Source: Dyadobacter endophyticus
GTDB taxonomy: Bacteria > Bacteroidota > Bacteroidia > Cytophagales > Spirosomataceae
DNA: 64,000 bases
Direction: 5' to 3'
NCBI RefSeq assembly: GCF_014641595.1
Contig: NZ_BMIA01000007.1
Coordinates: forward strand, 62,001 to 126,000
Shown: positions 52,305 through 62,127 of the stretch, piece by piece
Position numbering within the stretch: position 1 is the stretch's first letter
Layout of the letters: each line of letters begins with the position of its first letter
Notes under the pieces: model-generated
Databases searched by the model: none
Seen by the model: only the letters and a program-made list of their open reading frames with translations
Told to the model about the DNA's origin: nothing
Position numbers and translations under genes: made by a program

Positions 52305-52844
52305 ATGTCATATTGCACTTACATCATCAACAACCCCTCGGAGCAGGCTGATTACCTGCTCCACAAACATTACCACGACAACCAGTACGGCTTCCCGATC
52401 GACGATGACGACGAGCTATTCGGGCGGCTTTTGCTGGAAATCAACCAGGCCGGGCTTAGCTGGACGCTAATGCTCCGGAAGCAGGACAGTTTCCGCGCGG
52501 CTTACGATAATTTTTCCATCGAAAAAGTGGCTGCTTACGATGAATCCGATCGCGATCGGCTCCTCGCCGATCCGGGCATTGTCCGGAACCGGTTGAAAGT
52601 GAACGCCGCGATCGTGAATGCGCAGAAGATTCTTGAATTGAAAAAAGAATACGGGTCGTTCAAAAGCTGGATCGACGCACATCATCCTTTGACCAAAGAG
52701 CAGTGGGTTAAGCTGTTTAAGAAGACTTTTAAGTTTACCGGCGGTGAGATTGTGAACGAATTTTTAATGAGTACCGGGTATCTGCCCGGAGCGCATGACC
52801 CGGATTGCCCCATCTATCATACCATTACACCGACATCCCACTAG
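52305..52844 (+). CDS. tag: DNA-3-methyladenine glycosylase I
   Basis: 179-residue base-excision glycosylase removing 3-methyladenine from alkylated DNA. CTYIINNP at the start holds the first zinc Cys; YHDNQYGFP replaces the usual YHDxEWG; the catalytic Glu is in LEINQAGLSW; GIVRNRLKVNAAIVNAQ is the DNA-binding helix-turn; HDPDC near the end supplies the last zinc ligands. The FKFTGGEIVNEFLMSTGY motif is diagnostic. It is slightly shorter than E. coli Tag. No ada gene is adjacent. Confidence 0.9.
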   Translation: MSYCTYIINNPSEQADYLLHKHYHDNQYGFPIDDDDELFGRLLLEINQAGLSWTLMLRKQDSFRAAYDNFSIEKVAAYDESDRDRLLADPGIVRNRLKVNAAIVNAQKILELKKEYGSFKSWIDAHHPLTKEQWVKLFKKTFKFTGGEIVNEFLMSTGYLPGAHDPDCPIYHTITPTSH

Positions 52845-52903
52845 TAGTTAATCTGGTCGGGAGATAGCATTTCAACCTGATCTTTGATCTATTCCCTCGA
52901 ATG

Positions 52904-53722
52904 CTATTGAACATTTCCCTTTATATACGACACCAGTTCCCCCGGCTTGTCTGTCTGCAAACCCTGCACCCCTTTATGCAATGCCTCGCTCCACGAAGCC
53001 GGTCCTTCGGTAGGGCTTTGAACGTCGAGCCAGACCGATAGGCCAAGTTCATGCGCGGCTTTGAGCAGTTCAGGGTTGGTAATGTTGTCCACAACCTGAA
53101 TATGCATTTGACCCAGAAATGCAGCCAGCTGTTCTTTGTTTGTAACTTCTTTGGGAAGGCTGGTCATCAGCGGCATGTCGGGCGCTACTTCTTTCCACTT
53201 TTTGTATTGCTCCTCCTTATTTAAATAAACCACTACCTGATGCTCCATCCCAGTGGCTTTGATTTGCTTCCAGGTTTCGGATATGTCGGCGTCCTTGAAG
53301 TCGAGATAAATGTTGATTTTGCCTTTGCAAAGCGCTAAAATTTCCTTGAACTCGGGAATGCGGTGCGTCTTTTTGTTGCGGTTGAAAACCTGTAATTCTT
53401 CCACTTCCTGCCAGGTCATATCTGCTACTTTCCCCGCTCCATTGGTAGTCCGGTCAACTTTTGCGTCGTGCAGGGCTATGAGGTGGCCGTCTTTGGTTGT
53501 TCTCAAATCTACTTCCACATAATCCGCACCACAGTCAATGGCTTCGCGTGTGGATGCCAGCGTATTCTCCGGCGCATTCACATGGTTGCCCCGGTGGGCG
53601 ATCACGATGGTTTTGTGTTTGGAGTGCGGTAATGCAGGGCGTGCATGCTGTTGTGCGAATGCAGGTAAAACGGGTGCGGCGCAAGCCACCAGAAGGAAGA
53701 TTTTTTGAACAAACAGTTTCAT
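52904..53722 (-). CDS. exported glycerophosphodiester phosphodiesterase
   Basis: 272-residue GDPD with a signal peptide ending AFAQQ (start at 53722; the longer frame adds 18 residues before it). HRGNHVNAPENTLAS contains the first His and the metal ligands Glu/Asn; DYVEVDLRTTKDGHLIALHD contains the second His and the other acidic ligands. It hydrolyses deacylated phospholipids to glycerol 3-phosphate and an alcohol in the periplasm. The glpK gene in this window would use glycerol. Length is normal for single-domain GDPD. Confidence 0.92.
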   Translation of the reverse strand: MKLFVQKIFLLVACAAPVLPAFAQQHARPALPHSKHKTIVIAHRGNHVNAPENTLASTREAIDCGADYVEVDLRTTKDGHLIALHDAKVDRTTNGAGKVADMTWQEVEELQVFNRNKKTHRIPEFKEILALCKGKINIYLDFKDADISETWKQIKATGMEHQVVVYLNKEEQYKKWKEVAPDMPLMTSLPKEVTNKEQLAAFLGQMHIQVVDNITNPELLKAAHELGLSVWLDVQSPTEGPASWSEALHKGVQGLQTDKPGELVSYIKGNVQ

Positions 53723-53853
53723 CGGGAATTTCAGGTTATCAGCGGGGTTACAGTTTTTTCCATCAATCGGGCCCATAGGCCGGATAAAAAAAGAGTCTAT
53801 AAGCAGAAATATAATTCCAACTCACAGACTCATTTACTCTGAATTTTAAACTT

Positions 53854-54771
53854 TTATTGTATCTCGAAGCTCGACAAATTCACAAATTCCTGAACGCGCG
53901 CATTGATTTCCTCTTGTGAAAGGTTCACCAAACGCTCGGTACCGAATTTCTCCACGCAGAAAGATGCCATCGCCGAGCCGTAAATGATCGCACGCTTCAT
54001 ATTATCAAAAGAAATATCATCGGTAGCAGCAAGGTAACCGATAAGCCCGCCCGCAAATGTATCTCCTGCGCCGGTCGGGTCGAACACTTCTTCCAACGGC
54101 AATGCAGGTGCGAAGAATATACGGTCCGCCTGGAACAACAACGCGCCGTGCTCGCCTTTTTTGATGATCAGCGTTTTGGGGCCCATCGCCATGATCTTCT
54201 TCGCAGCTTTGCGTAAAGAGTATTCACCCGAAAGCTGGCGTGCTTCCTCATCATTAATAGTAAGCAAGTCAACCAGTTTCAAAACGGCTTTCAAGTCATC
54301 CAGAGCGATATTCATCCACAGGTTCATGGTATCGAGCATGATCAGCTTCGGGCGTTTCGCCAGACGCTCGATCACCAGTTTCTGAGTTGCCGGGACGGTG
54401 TTGCCCAGCATTAGGAACTCGGTACCCTGGTAGGAATCCGGAATGATCGGATCGAAATGCTCCATGACATTCAGCTCGGTAATCAGCGTGTCGCGGGTGT
54501 TCATATCCTCATGGTACTTACCCGACCAGAAGAACGTCTTGCCATCCTGCACAATCTCCAAACCTTTGGTGTCCACGCCGTGATCTTCGAGCAGGTCTAT
54601 CATTTCCTTTGGAAAATCACCTCCCACAACTGCGACGAGGTTATTCTGTTTGGTAAAGTAAGAGGCCGCTAGTGTGATGTAAGTGGCAGCACCGCCGATA
54701 ATTTTGTCTGTTTTTCCAAACGGGGTTTCGAGCGCATCGAATGCAACAGATCCTACGGTAAGTAAGCTCAT
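53854..54771 (-). CDS. PfkB family carbohydrate/nucleoside kinase
   Basis: 305-residue ribokinase-fold kinase. GGAATYITLAAS near residue 26 is the first PfkB signature, DPTGAGDTFAGGLIGYL the second, with the catalytic Asp in the latter (around residue 250). The substrate could be a sugar, adenosine or a related compound; the family does not decide. The gene is alone on the minus strand with TATCTTCG (54840-54833) as a possible -7 element. Confidence 0.88.
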   Translation of the reverse strand: MSLLTVGSVAFDALETPFGKTDKIIGGAATYITLAASYFTKQNNLVAVVGGDFPKEMIDLLEDHGVDTKGLEIVQDGKTFFWSGKYHEDMNTRDTLITELNVMEHFDPIIPDSYQGTEFLMLGNTVPATQKLVIERLAKRPKLIMLDTMNLWMNIALDDLKAVLKLVDLLTINDEEARQLSGEYSLRKAAKKIMAMGPKTLIIKKGEHGALLFQADRIFFAPALPLEEVFDPTGAGDTFAGGLIGYLAATDDISFDNMKRAIIYGSAMASFCVEKFGTERLVNLSQEEINARVQEFVNLSSFEIQ

Positions 54772-54914
54772 AAGTGATTACTGTATTGATTTTAAGTTAG
54801 TTTCAAACTGGATTTTAAATGCAAAAACGCTGCGAAGATAAACAAAACGGCCGAATAGCCTCTCCCCGCCAGCTCATTCTCGCTTAGACTACAAATCAAT
54901 CTTGGGTTATTTGC

Positions 54915-54922
54915 TATTTTTG
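54915..54922 (+). promoter_or_regulatory. -7 element upstream of the DUF5618-type gene
   Basis: TATTTTTG, exact match to TAnnTTTG, 41 bases before the start codon at 54963. The -33 element is not recognisable. It would serve this gene and cysS. Confidence 0.4.
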
Positions 54923-54962
54923 TCTGAATCAAAATAATACACCACTCTAATCACATACTATC

Positions 54963-55346
54963 ATGGAAGCAATCTCAGAAGCAAGACGACACATTGACAA
55001 TGCAAAGGATTTTCTCAGCAACAATGCAAGGAAGCAGGATGGACTTTATCAGGACCGGAAGTATGTCAAAATCGCGGGACACACAGCGTACACTGGAGTG
55101 TTGTTGGCATTGAACGAACTTTTAGAAGAGAAAAACAAAAAGACGCCAAAGAGTGTAGAATGGTATCAGCAAGAGCTAGGCCGAGTTGATAAAACACTTT
55201 TGTCAAACTTTACTGGGGCCTACGAAATCCTCCATATTGATATGGGTTATCAGGGAATCCGAAGCGCCGATACCGCATCATTAGGTCTGAAGAAAGCCGA
55301 AAAAATCATCGATTGGGTCGAAACGCGTCTCGAAAAGAAAAACTAG
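54963..55346 (+). CDS. DUF5618-type protein
   Basis: 127-residue all-helical protein resembling the DUF5618 family of Bacteroidetes: EAISEARRHIDNAKDFLSNNA in pieces, then YVKIAGHTAYTGVLLALNELL and a C-terminal helix with KKAEKIIDWVETRL. It is charged, without a membrane segment or signal. The role is unknown; the fold recalls small four-helix proteins that bind nucleic acid or act as antitoxin partners, which is speculation. It precedes cysS by 24 bases, so the pair is one operon. Confidence 0.75.
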   Translation: MEAISEARRHIDNAKDFLSNNARKQDGLYQDRKYVKIAGHTAYTGVLLALNELLEEKNKKTPKSVEWYQQELGRVDKTLLSNFTGAYEILHIDMGYQGIRSADTASLGLKKAEKIIDWVETRLEKKN

Positions 55347-55370
55347 TAATCAAGAAAGTACAACATATAA

Positions 55371-56873
55371 ATGACCGCACAAACTTTCCAACCACTTAAA
55401 ATATTCAATACGCTTACCCGTAAAAAGGATGTATTTGTTCCCATTGCTCCCCCGTATGTAGGCATGTATGTGTGCGGGCCGACGGTCTATAACAATGTGC
55501 ATTTGGGCAACATCCGGACTTTCCTGTCATTTGATATCCTGTTCCGTTACCTGACGCACATAGGATACAAAGTGCGTTACGTCCGCAACATTACCGACGT
55601 GGGTCACCTCGTGGGTGATGGCGACGCAGGCGAGGACAAGATCGGGAAAATGGCGAAGCTGCAAAAGCTCGAACCTATGGAGATCGTGCAGCGGTATACC
55701 AATGATTTTCATGATGTTACCGCGATATTCAACCTACTTTCGCCTAGCATCGAGCCTACCGCCACCGGCCACTTGATCGAGCAGATCGAGGCGGTGCAGA
55801 CGCTGATCGATAAGGGTGTGGCCTATGAATCCAATGGTTCGGTTTATTTCGATATTAATAAGTACCAGGCAGGCGGCAACGAATACGGTAAGCTTTCAGG
55901 ACGCATTATCGAAGATTTGCTGAACGAGACCCGCGACCTCGACGGCCAGGCCGAAAAGCGTAACCCGCTGGATTTTGCGTTGTGGAAAAAGGCTAACCCG
56001 GAGCACATCATGCAATGGGAATCGCCCTGGGGCAAGGGCTTTCCCGGCTGGCATTTGGAATGTACCTGCATGAGTGCCAAATATTTAGGCAAGCAATTCG
56101 ATATCCACGGTGGTGGCATGGACCTCAAATTCCCACACCACGAATGCGAGATCGCACAAGGTAAATCGCTGACCGGCGAAGAGCCTGTCCGGTATTGGAT
56201 GCATACGAATATGCTGACCGTCAATGGCCAGAAAATGTCCAAGTCGCTAGGCAACTCGTTTCTTCCTGCAGAACTGTTTTCAGGAAAGCACGAATTGCTC
56301 GACCAGGCTTACAGCCCGATGACCGTGCGTTTCTTCATGCTCCAGAGCCAGTACCGCAGCACGCTTGACTTCTCGAACGATGCATTGAAAGCCGCGCAAA
56401 AGGGCTATAAAAAATTGGCCAACGGCCTTCGCATTGCCAAAATGCTCACCTACGCGCACGAGGACGCCGTGAATGCCGACGAAGCAAAAAAGTCCGACAT
56501 CGAAAAGTCGATTGAAGGCTTTTACAACGCTATGAATGACGACCTGAACACGGCCGTCGCATTTGCCAATCTTTTCAACATGCTGAAATACATCAACATG
56601 CTGAATACCGGCCAGTTGAAATCAGCTGCACTGGGCGAGGCGGTATTTACTTCGCTGAAAGAACAGTTCGTAGTATTCTTCGAGGACGTGCTCGGGTTGG
56701 TAGAGGAGCTCGCCGAAGGCCATGCAATACTGGACGGCATGCTGAAACTGTACCGGGAATTTAAACTCTCGCAGAACTACGAAAAAGTGGACGAAATCCG
56801 TTCTTACTTCAAAAATCAGGGGCTGGTGATCCGCGACACCAAGACAAGGATCGACTGGGCGTACGAGGAGTAG
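55371..56873 (+). CDS. cysS: cysteine--tRNA ligase
   Basis: 500-residue class I aminoacyl-tRNA synthetase. YVCGPTVYNNVHLGN is the start region with zinc Cys and the HIGH-type HLGN; the zinc ligands continue in LECTCMS and HECEIA; the KMSKS loop is KMSKSLGN. The C-terminal part holds the DALR-like anticodon-binding domain. Length is usual. Downstream of the DUF5618-type gene. Confidence 0.97.
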   Translation: MTAQTFQPLKIFNTLTRKKDVFVPIAPPYVGMYVCGPTVYNNVHLGNIRTFLSFDILFRYLTHIGYKVRYVRNITDVGHLVGDGDAGEDKIGKMAKLQKLEPMEIVQRYTNDFHDVTAIFNLLSPSIEPTATGHLIEQIEAVQTLIDKGVAYESNGSVYFDINKYQAGGNEYGKLSGRIIEDLLNETRDLDGQAEKRNPLDFALWKKANPEHIMQWESPWGKGFPGWHLECTCMSAKYLGKQFDIHGGGMDLKFPHHECEIAQGKSLTGEEPVRYWMHTNMLTVNGQKMSKSLGNSFLPAELFSGKHELLDQAYSPMTVRFFMLQSQYRSTLDFSNDALKAAQKGYKKLANGLRIAKMLTYAHEDAVNADEAKKSDIEKSIEGFYNAMNDDLNTAVAFANLFNMLKYINMLNTGQLKSAALGEAVFTSLKEQFVVFFEDVLGLVEELAEGHAILDGMLKLYREFKLSQNYEKVDEIRSYFKNQGLVIRDTKTRIDWAYEE

Positions 56874-57075
56874 CTAAAAAAGGACGGCCGCTACTCGCAT
56901 ATTTTATTGGGGCACTGCTGATAGTTGGTGGTGGTACCTGTGTGGGTTCAGACAAAAAGGTTGTGTCAATTGCCAGGCCCTTTTTCCGAAGAAAGCGTTC
57001 CTTCTATGGGCGATGCAAAGTACGTCGTAGAGGTAAATACAGGTTTTACAAAACGTAACAATATCTTATCAGGAG

Positions 57076-58110
57076 ATGTCATTTCTTTTCAATAAATTCA
57101 TTAACAACAAGTTAGCTATCCTATTTGCAATCATCATTGGCATTTACGGATGTAAAAGCAACACGAGTTCCGAGCAAACCGCCGAACAGGCACCGCCTGC
57201 GCTCGTCAAAAGTGCGGATTTCAATGCCGACAGCGCTTACCAGTTTGTACAAAAGCAGGTCGATTTCGGCCCACGCGTGCCCAACACTGCCCAGCACAGG
57301 GCTTGTGGTGATTACCTTGTTGCCACTTTGAAAAAATATGGTTGGCAGGTCGTCGAGCAGCCATTTACCGCCACTACCTACGACGGTACCAAGCTGAATG
57401 CGCGGAACATTATCGGAAGCTTTAACCCCCAGGCAAGCAAGCGCATCCTGCTGACGTCGCATTGGGATTCACGACCGTTTTCGGACCAGGATTCTTTGGT
57501 GAAAAACAAACCGGTACTAGCAGCCAACGACGGCGCCAGCGGCGTGGGCGTATTACTTGAAATCGCACGGGTGCTTTCCAAAGAGGCTACCAAGCCGGAT
57601 ATAGGCGTCGATATCATCTTTTTCGACGCGGAAGACTGGGGTTCGTCGGGCTCCGAAGATACCGGATTGGAATACAGCGGCTTCTGCCTCGGCTCGAAGC
57701 ATTGGGCGGCCAACAAGCATAATCCTAACTATACAGCCTATTTCGGCGTCCTGCTCGACATGGTGGGTGCGAAAGACGCTACTTTTTTCAAAGAGGGTTA
57801 TTCCGTTCAATTGGCCAATGATACGGTAAGGCAGGTATGGGCGACCGCCAGTCGCCTCGGTTACAGCAACTATTTCATTGACGAAACCGGCGGTGCGATC
57901 ACCGACGACCACGTGCCCGTCAACAAAGTAGCCCGCATTCCGATGATCGACATCATCCACACGCACCAGAATAACATGAGCAAAACGTTCTTCGACCAAT
58001 GGCATACCGCACACGATACGATGGAACACATCGATCCGAAGACATTGAAGGCAGTCGGCCAGACGCTCGTTCAGGTGCTGTACCAGGAAGCGAAAGATCA
58101 GCCGCTGTAA
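57076..58110 (+). CDS. M28 family peptidase/glutaminyl cyclase-like lipoprotein
   Basis: 344-residue zinc enzyme. The N-terminus has a hydrophobic signal with a lipobox at IYGC (about residue 26), then a Ser/Glu/Ala-rich linker. Zinc-site motifs: TSHWDSRPF, NDGASGVGVLLEIARVL, FFDAEDWG (acidic ligands) and IHTHQNNM. This is the M28 fold shared by aminopeptidases and bacterial glutaminyl-peptide cyclotransferases; the WDSRPF and FDAEDWG forms are more like the cyclase group. It would act at the outer or inner membrane. The 202-base upstream region shows no other gene. Confidence 0.88.
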   Translation: MSFLFNKFINNKLAILFAIIIGIYGCKSNTSSEQTAEQAPPALVKSADFNADSAYQFVQKQVDFGPRVPNTAQHRACGDYLVATLKKYGWQVVEQPFTATTYDGTKLNARNIIGSFNPQASKRILLTSHWDSRPFSDQDSLVKNKPVLAANDGASGVGVLLEIARVLSKEATKPDIGVDIIFFDAEDWGSSGSEDTGLEYSGFCLGSKHWAANKHNPNYTAYFGVLLDMVGAKDATFFKEGYSVQLANDTVRQVWATASRLGYSNYFIDETGGAITDDHVPVNKVARIPMIDIIHTHQNNMSKTFFDQWHTAHDTMEHIDPKTLKAVGQTLVQVLYQEAKDQPL

Positions 58111-58120
58111 TGATGGTCAG

Positions 58121-58153
58121 AAAAAGTCAGGTGTTGTCAAAACCACACCTGAC
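58121..58153 (-). terminator. terminator of pbpC, with TCAGGTGT repeat arms
   Basis: GTCAGGTGT / ACACCTGAC (58126-58134 and 58145-58153) with a 10-base loop; the A-run at 58121-58125 gives TTTTT on the minus strand after pbpC. The same 9-base word occurs near 62143 and 62229. Confidence 0.8.
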
Positions 58154-58155
58154 AG

Positions 58156-60456
58156 CTACATCCGTTTGACGACGACCCAAATGTCGGCATTGCGCCCCTT
58201 ATCGTCGCTGCAGGAAATCTTAACGCGCCCTAGCGGCGGACTCAGGAAGACGCTTTCCTGCGGCGGTGATTTTTGGTATAATTTATCATTGACATACCAA
58301 TAAACTTCCTGCACATCATTGGCCGCCTGGCAGGCGAGCTGGATTTGCTGCGGCTCATCCTTGCGAATATAATATTCACTTCCGTCGTTCGGGCTGACGA
58401 TCAGCGGCGCTCCTTCGTGGAAAACCCTTTCGCATTTCGGATTATGGGGCGGAATCTTTTGATAAGGCAATTTTTGCAATTCATAAAATGCGATCAGTTC
58501 CGGCGCGAGGTTAGGATAGGCTTTTTTTTCAAGGCCCTTTTCAGGAAGACAATAGGTGCAGTAGGACATTTTTCCCGCCACGTCCGTAAAAACCCAGCGC
58601 ATATGCTGGCATTTCCGGTAAGCAGAAACGCCCACGATGTATTGATCAGGAACCTGGTGATCGCAGAAGTCCGACGGAATGTCGCCGCTCACGGGGCAAA
58701 CATTGCGAAGCGAAATATTGGCCGGCGATTTGTACCAGCCCTTCGGCGAGTTGTAATCCAATGCATTGAAGATTGAAAACAGCAAAGGCGTGGCAGTATT
58801 GGCGCCGCTGAGCTCGGCGACCCCTTCTCCCGAAAAGTTTCCAACCCAAACCCCTACAGTGTACCGGCGGTTATACCCAATGCTCCATGCGTCCCGTTTT
58901 CCATATGATGTCCCGGTTTTCCAGGCAATGCGTGGTAAATGGTAGGTATTGTCAAAATTAGTAGGTAAATCAGGACGGGTGATCTGGGTCAGGATGCTGG
59001 TAGTGAGGAATGTAGCATCTTCCGACAGAACCGGGGTTCCTTTTTTATCCAAAACATCCCCGTCGCTCAGTCGCAGGTTGCGCAATTTACCCTCATTGGC
59101 AAATGCCGCAAAAAGCCGCGTCAATTCTTCCAAAGTAACCCCGCAGCCGCCCAATATCATCGAAAGGCCCAAATCTTTGGCCTGCTTATCGACGGTTTTG
59201 AAACCTGCTTTCCGAAGTTTGGCGATCAATGCGGGCGTGCCGATGTCTTTCAAAACTTTCACGGCGGGTATGTTCAGCGAATTAGCCAATGCAAATTCAG
59301 TAGTAACCGCCCCATTGAAATGCTTATCGAAGTTTTCAGGTTCATACCCATTGAAATTCCCCGGAACATCATTCAAGACCGACTTGGGCGTGATAATGCC
59401 TGCATCGAATGCGGTTGCATATAACAACGGTTTCAAGGTACTCCCGGGCGACCGCACGGCCCTCACGCCATCGACCTGACCACCATCGAACGGATTATTG
59501 AAGTCCGCCGAACCTACGTAGGCCTCCACTTCCATGGTTTCATTGTTCACGACCAGCACCGCTGCATTATGGATATTCATCAATTGCCGGCGGTTGATGT
59601 AGTTTCTCACCTGCTCTTCGATCTGGCTTTGCGCTTGCAGATTGAGGTTCGTTCGGATTACCGGTTCATCAGGAAATTGCTGTTTGAGACGGATAGAAAG
59701 GTGCGGGGCAAGGCGTGGCGTTTGGAGGCGACGAATATTCAAAGGCTCTTCCAATGCATCACGGATCACATTTTCGTCGAAAAGGCCGTCTTCCGCGAAA
59801 CGTTTCAGCCAGGCATTCCGGGCTTCACGCAATGCGTCGTTGCGCGTACCCGGGCGCAGGCCCGACGGGCGGTTGGGCACGATCGTCAATGCGGTGATCT
59901 CGGCGAGGCTTAGCAGCTGCGGCGCTTTGCCGAAATAGAGCAGCGAGGCCGCTTTAATACCTTCTATATTGCCGCCATACGGTACGAGATTAATGTAAAA
60001 TTGGAGGATCTCGTCTTTGGAATAATGCATTTCCAATTGAAATGCATGCCACATTTCCACCACCTTGTTGGCGTAAGTTCGGGGGCGCGGGTCCATCAGC
60101 CGCACCACTTGCATCGTGATGGTGGACGCGCCGGAAGTTCTTCTTCCCGAAAATGCATTTCTGACGGCCGCCCGAACGACGGCGAACGGGTTCACGCCGG
60201 GGTGGTAGTAAAAATACTGGTCTTCTTTATAAATGAGTGTTTTCCGAAGTAGTGGTGTGATTTCGTCCACATTCGAATAGAGCCGCCATTTATCCTCCCT
60301 ACTCAAAAAAGCATGGACTACGCGGCCTTTCGGGTCGGTGATCTGCGTCGCATAACGAATATCGGGGTTGAAGGGAAAGGCCAGGTCGAGCGCAAAAAAT
60401 ACGAGTATGAGGCAAATCAATGCCAATAACCCTTTTCTGACCTTGCTGTTTTTCAT
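58156..60456 (-). CDS. pbpC: penicillin-binding protein 1C
   Basis: 766-residue bifunctional PBP. N-terminal anchor (residues ~8-26), then a glycosyltransferase (GT51) domain with EDQYFYYHPGVN, TSGASTITMQ and KDEILQFYIN motifs, then a transpeptidase domain with the SxxK of SPGSTLKPLLYATA, SLN in ANSLNIPAV and KTG in WKTGTSYGKRDAW. The C-terminal ~100 residues are the BiPBP_C domain, typical of PBP1C. It polymerises and may cross-link peptidoglycan; 1C members are often accessory. It is convergent with the M28 gene. Confidence 0.94.
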   Translation of the reverse strand: MKNSKVRKGLLALICLILVFFALDLAFPFNPDIRYATQITDPKGRVVHAFLSREDKWRLYSNVDEITPLLRKTLIYKEDQYFYYHPGVNPFAVVRAAVRNAFSGRRTSGASTITMQVVRLMDPRPRTYANKVVEMWHAFQLEMHYSKDEILQFYINLVPYGGNIEGIKAASLLYFGKAPQLLSLAEITALTIVPNRPSGLRPGTRNDALREARNAWLKRFAEDGLFDENVIRDALEEPLNIRRLQTPRLAPHLSIRLKQQFPDEPVIRTNLNLQAQSQIEEQVRNYINRRQLMNIHNAAVLVVNNETMEVEAYVGSADFNNPFDGGQVDGVRAVRSPGSTLKPLLYATAFDAGIITPKSVLNDVPGNFNGYEPENFDKHFNGAVTTEFALANSLNIPAVKVLKDIGTPALIAKLRKAGFKTVDKQAKDLGLSMILGGCGVTLEELTRLFAAFANEGKLRNLRLSDGDVLDKKGTPVLSEDATFLTTSILTQITRPDLPTNFDNTYHLPRIAWKTGTSYGKRDAWSIGYNRRYTVGVWVGNFSGEGVAELSGANTATPLLFSIFNALDYNSPKGWYKSPANISLRNVCPVSGDIPSDFCDHQVPDQYIVGVSAYRKCQHMRWVFTDVAGKMSYCTYCLPEKGLEKKAYPNLAPELIAFYELQKLPYQKIPPHNPKCERVFHEGAPLIVSPNDGSEYYIRKDEPQQIQLACQAANDVQEVYWYVNDKLYQKSPPQESVFLSPPLGRVKISCSDDKGRNADIWVVVKRM

Positions 60457-60620
60457 GGGAGGATGTTTGTAGCCCGATTAGGCTGCAATATAATACAGCC
60501 AACGCCGCCAGACGGTTTTACCGTGCTCCGTTCAATAAAATTGCCCGTGCATTTGTCCTGATCGGTTAATTTTCCCTATTTACTTGCTTTACTACAAATA
60601 AAATCAATCATAATACCATT

Positions 60621-62120
60621 ATGTCCAAATACATTGCCGCCATTGACCAGGGAACTACCAGCACACGCTGCATACTTTTCAACCATCAGGGGAATATCGT
60701 TTCGGTAGGACAGAAAGAACACGAACAGATTTACCCACACCCGGGCTGGGTGGAGCATAACCCCACCGAAATCTGGAAAAATACCCTGGAAGTAATTGCC
60801 CTGGCGCGGATCAACATATCGGCACACACGCAGGATATCGCGGCGGTGGGCATTACCAACCAGCGCGAAACGACGGTCGTATGGAATAAGCGCACCGGGA
60901 AGCCTTATTATAATGCCTTGGTTTGGCAAGATACCCGGACCACCGACCTGGTAGCGAAATATGAAAAGGAAGGCGGCCTCAACCAGTTCCGCGACATTAC
61001 CGGGCTGCCCGTTTCTACTTATTTCAGTGGTTTAAAACTGAAATGGCTGCTGGAAAACGTAGAAGGTATTCGTGAAGACGCTGAAAAAGGCGAGGCAATT
61101 TTTGGGAACATGGACACATTCCTGATCTGGCACCTTACTGGCGGCACGCAGGGCGGCATTCACGTGACGGACGTTACCAATGCCAGCCGCACGCAGCTGA
61201 TGAACCTGCGCACGCTGCAATGGGACCAATCGATGCTGAACGCTTACAATATCCCCGAAATCATGCTGCCTGCGATTAAAAGCAGCAGTGAAATTTACGG
61301 CTATGCCACCCATGAGGTGCTTCCCGGCGTACCCGTTGCCGGCGACCTGGGCGACCAACATGCCGCATTGGTAGGTCAAACCTGCTTCGAACCCGGAATG
61401 GCCAAGAATACCTATGGTACCGGCTGCTTCCTCGTCATGAACACGGGTACCGAGTTGAAAACTTCCGAAAACGGCCTGTTAACAACCATTTCCTACAAAT
61501 TCGGCGACCAACCGGTGCAATATGCGCTGGAAGGCAGCGTGGCAGTTACTGGCGCACTCGTGCAATGGCTCCGCGATAACCTCGGACTGATCCAGAATAG
61601 CGGTGATATAGAACCGCTTGCCCAAACCGTCGAGGATAACGGCGGCGCCTATTTCGTACCTGCATTCTCGGGCCTGTACGCGCCTTACTGGCGCAACGAC
61701 GCCCGCGGCGTGGTCGCAGGCCTTACGCGTTACGTGAACAAGGGGCATATTGCACGTGCGGTACTTGAAGCCACTGCTTACCAGACGGCTGATGTCGTAA
61801 AAGCCATGGAGCAGGATTCCGGTATCCAACTCGCCAGTCTGCGTGTCGATGGCGGCATGATCCACAACCAGTTGCTGATGCAGTTCCAATCCGACATTCT
61901 CAACACGCAGGTAGTTTCCCCGGCCGTGGCCGAAACGACTGCACTAGGCGCAGCGTACGCCGCCGGACTGGCCGTAGGCTACTGGAAAAGCACCGAAGAT
62001 TTGAAGAAAAACTGGGCCATAGCCCACACCTGGAACCCCGATATGCCGGAAGAAAAGCGGAATGCTTATTACAAAGGCTGGAAAAAGGCGGTAACGAAGT
62101 CGTACGATTGGATTGATTGA
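60621..62120 (+). CDS. glpK: glycerol kinase
   Basis: 499-residue FGGY kinase making glycerol 3-phosphate. AAIDQGTTSTRCILFNHQGNIV in pieces is the N-terminus; TNQRETTVVW and WQDTRTTDLV follow, and DGGMIHNQLLMQFQSDIL is the C-terminal signature. Length and motifs are normal for GlpK. There is no glpF or glpD beside it. It is preceded by a ~165-base divergent region and followed by a repeat-rich 216-base gap. Confidence 0.96.
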   Translation: MSKYIAAIDQGTTSTRCILFNHQGNIVSVGQKEHEQIYPHPGWVEHNPTEIWKNTLEVIALARINISAHTQDIAAVGITNQRETTVVWNKRTGKPYYNALVWQDTRTTDLVAKYEKEGGLNQFRDITGLPVSTYFSGLKLKWLLENVEGIREDAEKGEAIFGNMDTFLIWHLTGGTQGGIHVTDVTNASRTQLMNLRTLQWDQSMLNAYNIPEIMLPAIKSSSEIYGYATHEVLPGVPVAGDLGDQHAALVGQTCFEPGMAKNTYGTGCFLVMNTGTELKTSENGLLTTISYKFGDQPVQYALEGSVAVTGALVQWLRDNLGLIQNSGDIEPLAQTVEDNGGAYFVPAFSGLYAPYWRNDARGVVAGLTRYVNKGHIARAVLEATAYQTADVVKAMEQDSGIQLASLRVDGGMIHNQLLMQFQSDILNTQVVSPAVAETTALGAAYAAGLAVGYWKSTEDLKKNWAIAHTWNPDMPEEKRNAYYKGWKKAVTKSYDWID

Positions 62121-62127
62121 TATCATA

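Noticed and set aside
52864..52907. 8-bp inverted repeat ATAGCATT/AATGCTAT between tag and the GDPD gene
   Set aside because: Short arms, a 28-base loop and no T-run; within chance expectation for AT-rich DNA.
55000..55346. Toxin-antitoxin component for the DUF5618-type gene
   Set aside because: No partner gene of the right size is beside it; the next gene is cysS, so the idea has no support here.
57008..57097. 30-codon frame overlapping the M28 peptidase start
   Set aside because: It overlaps the N-terminus of the lipoprotein gene, has no hydrophobic or conserved pattern and no promoter.
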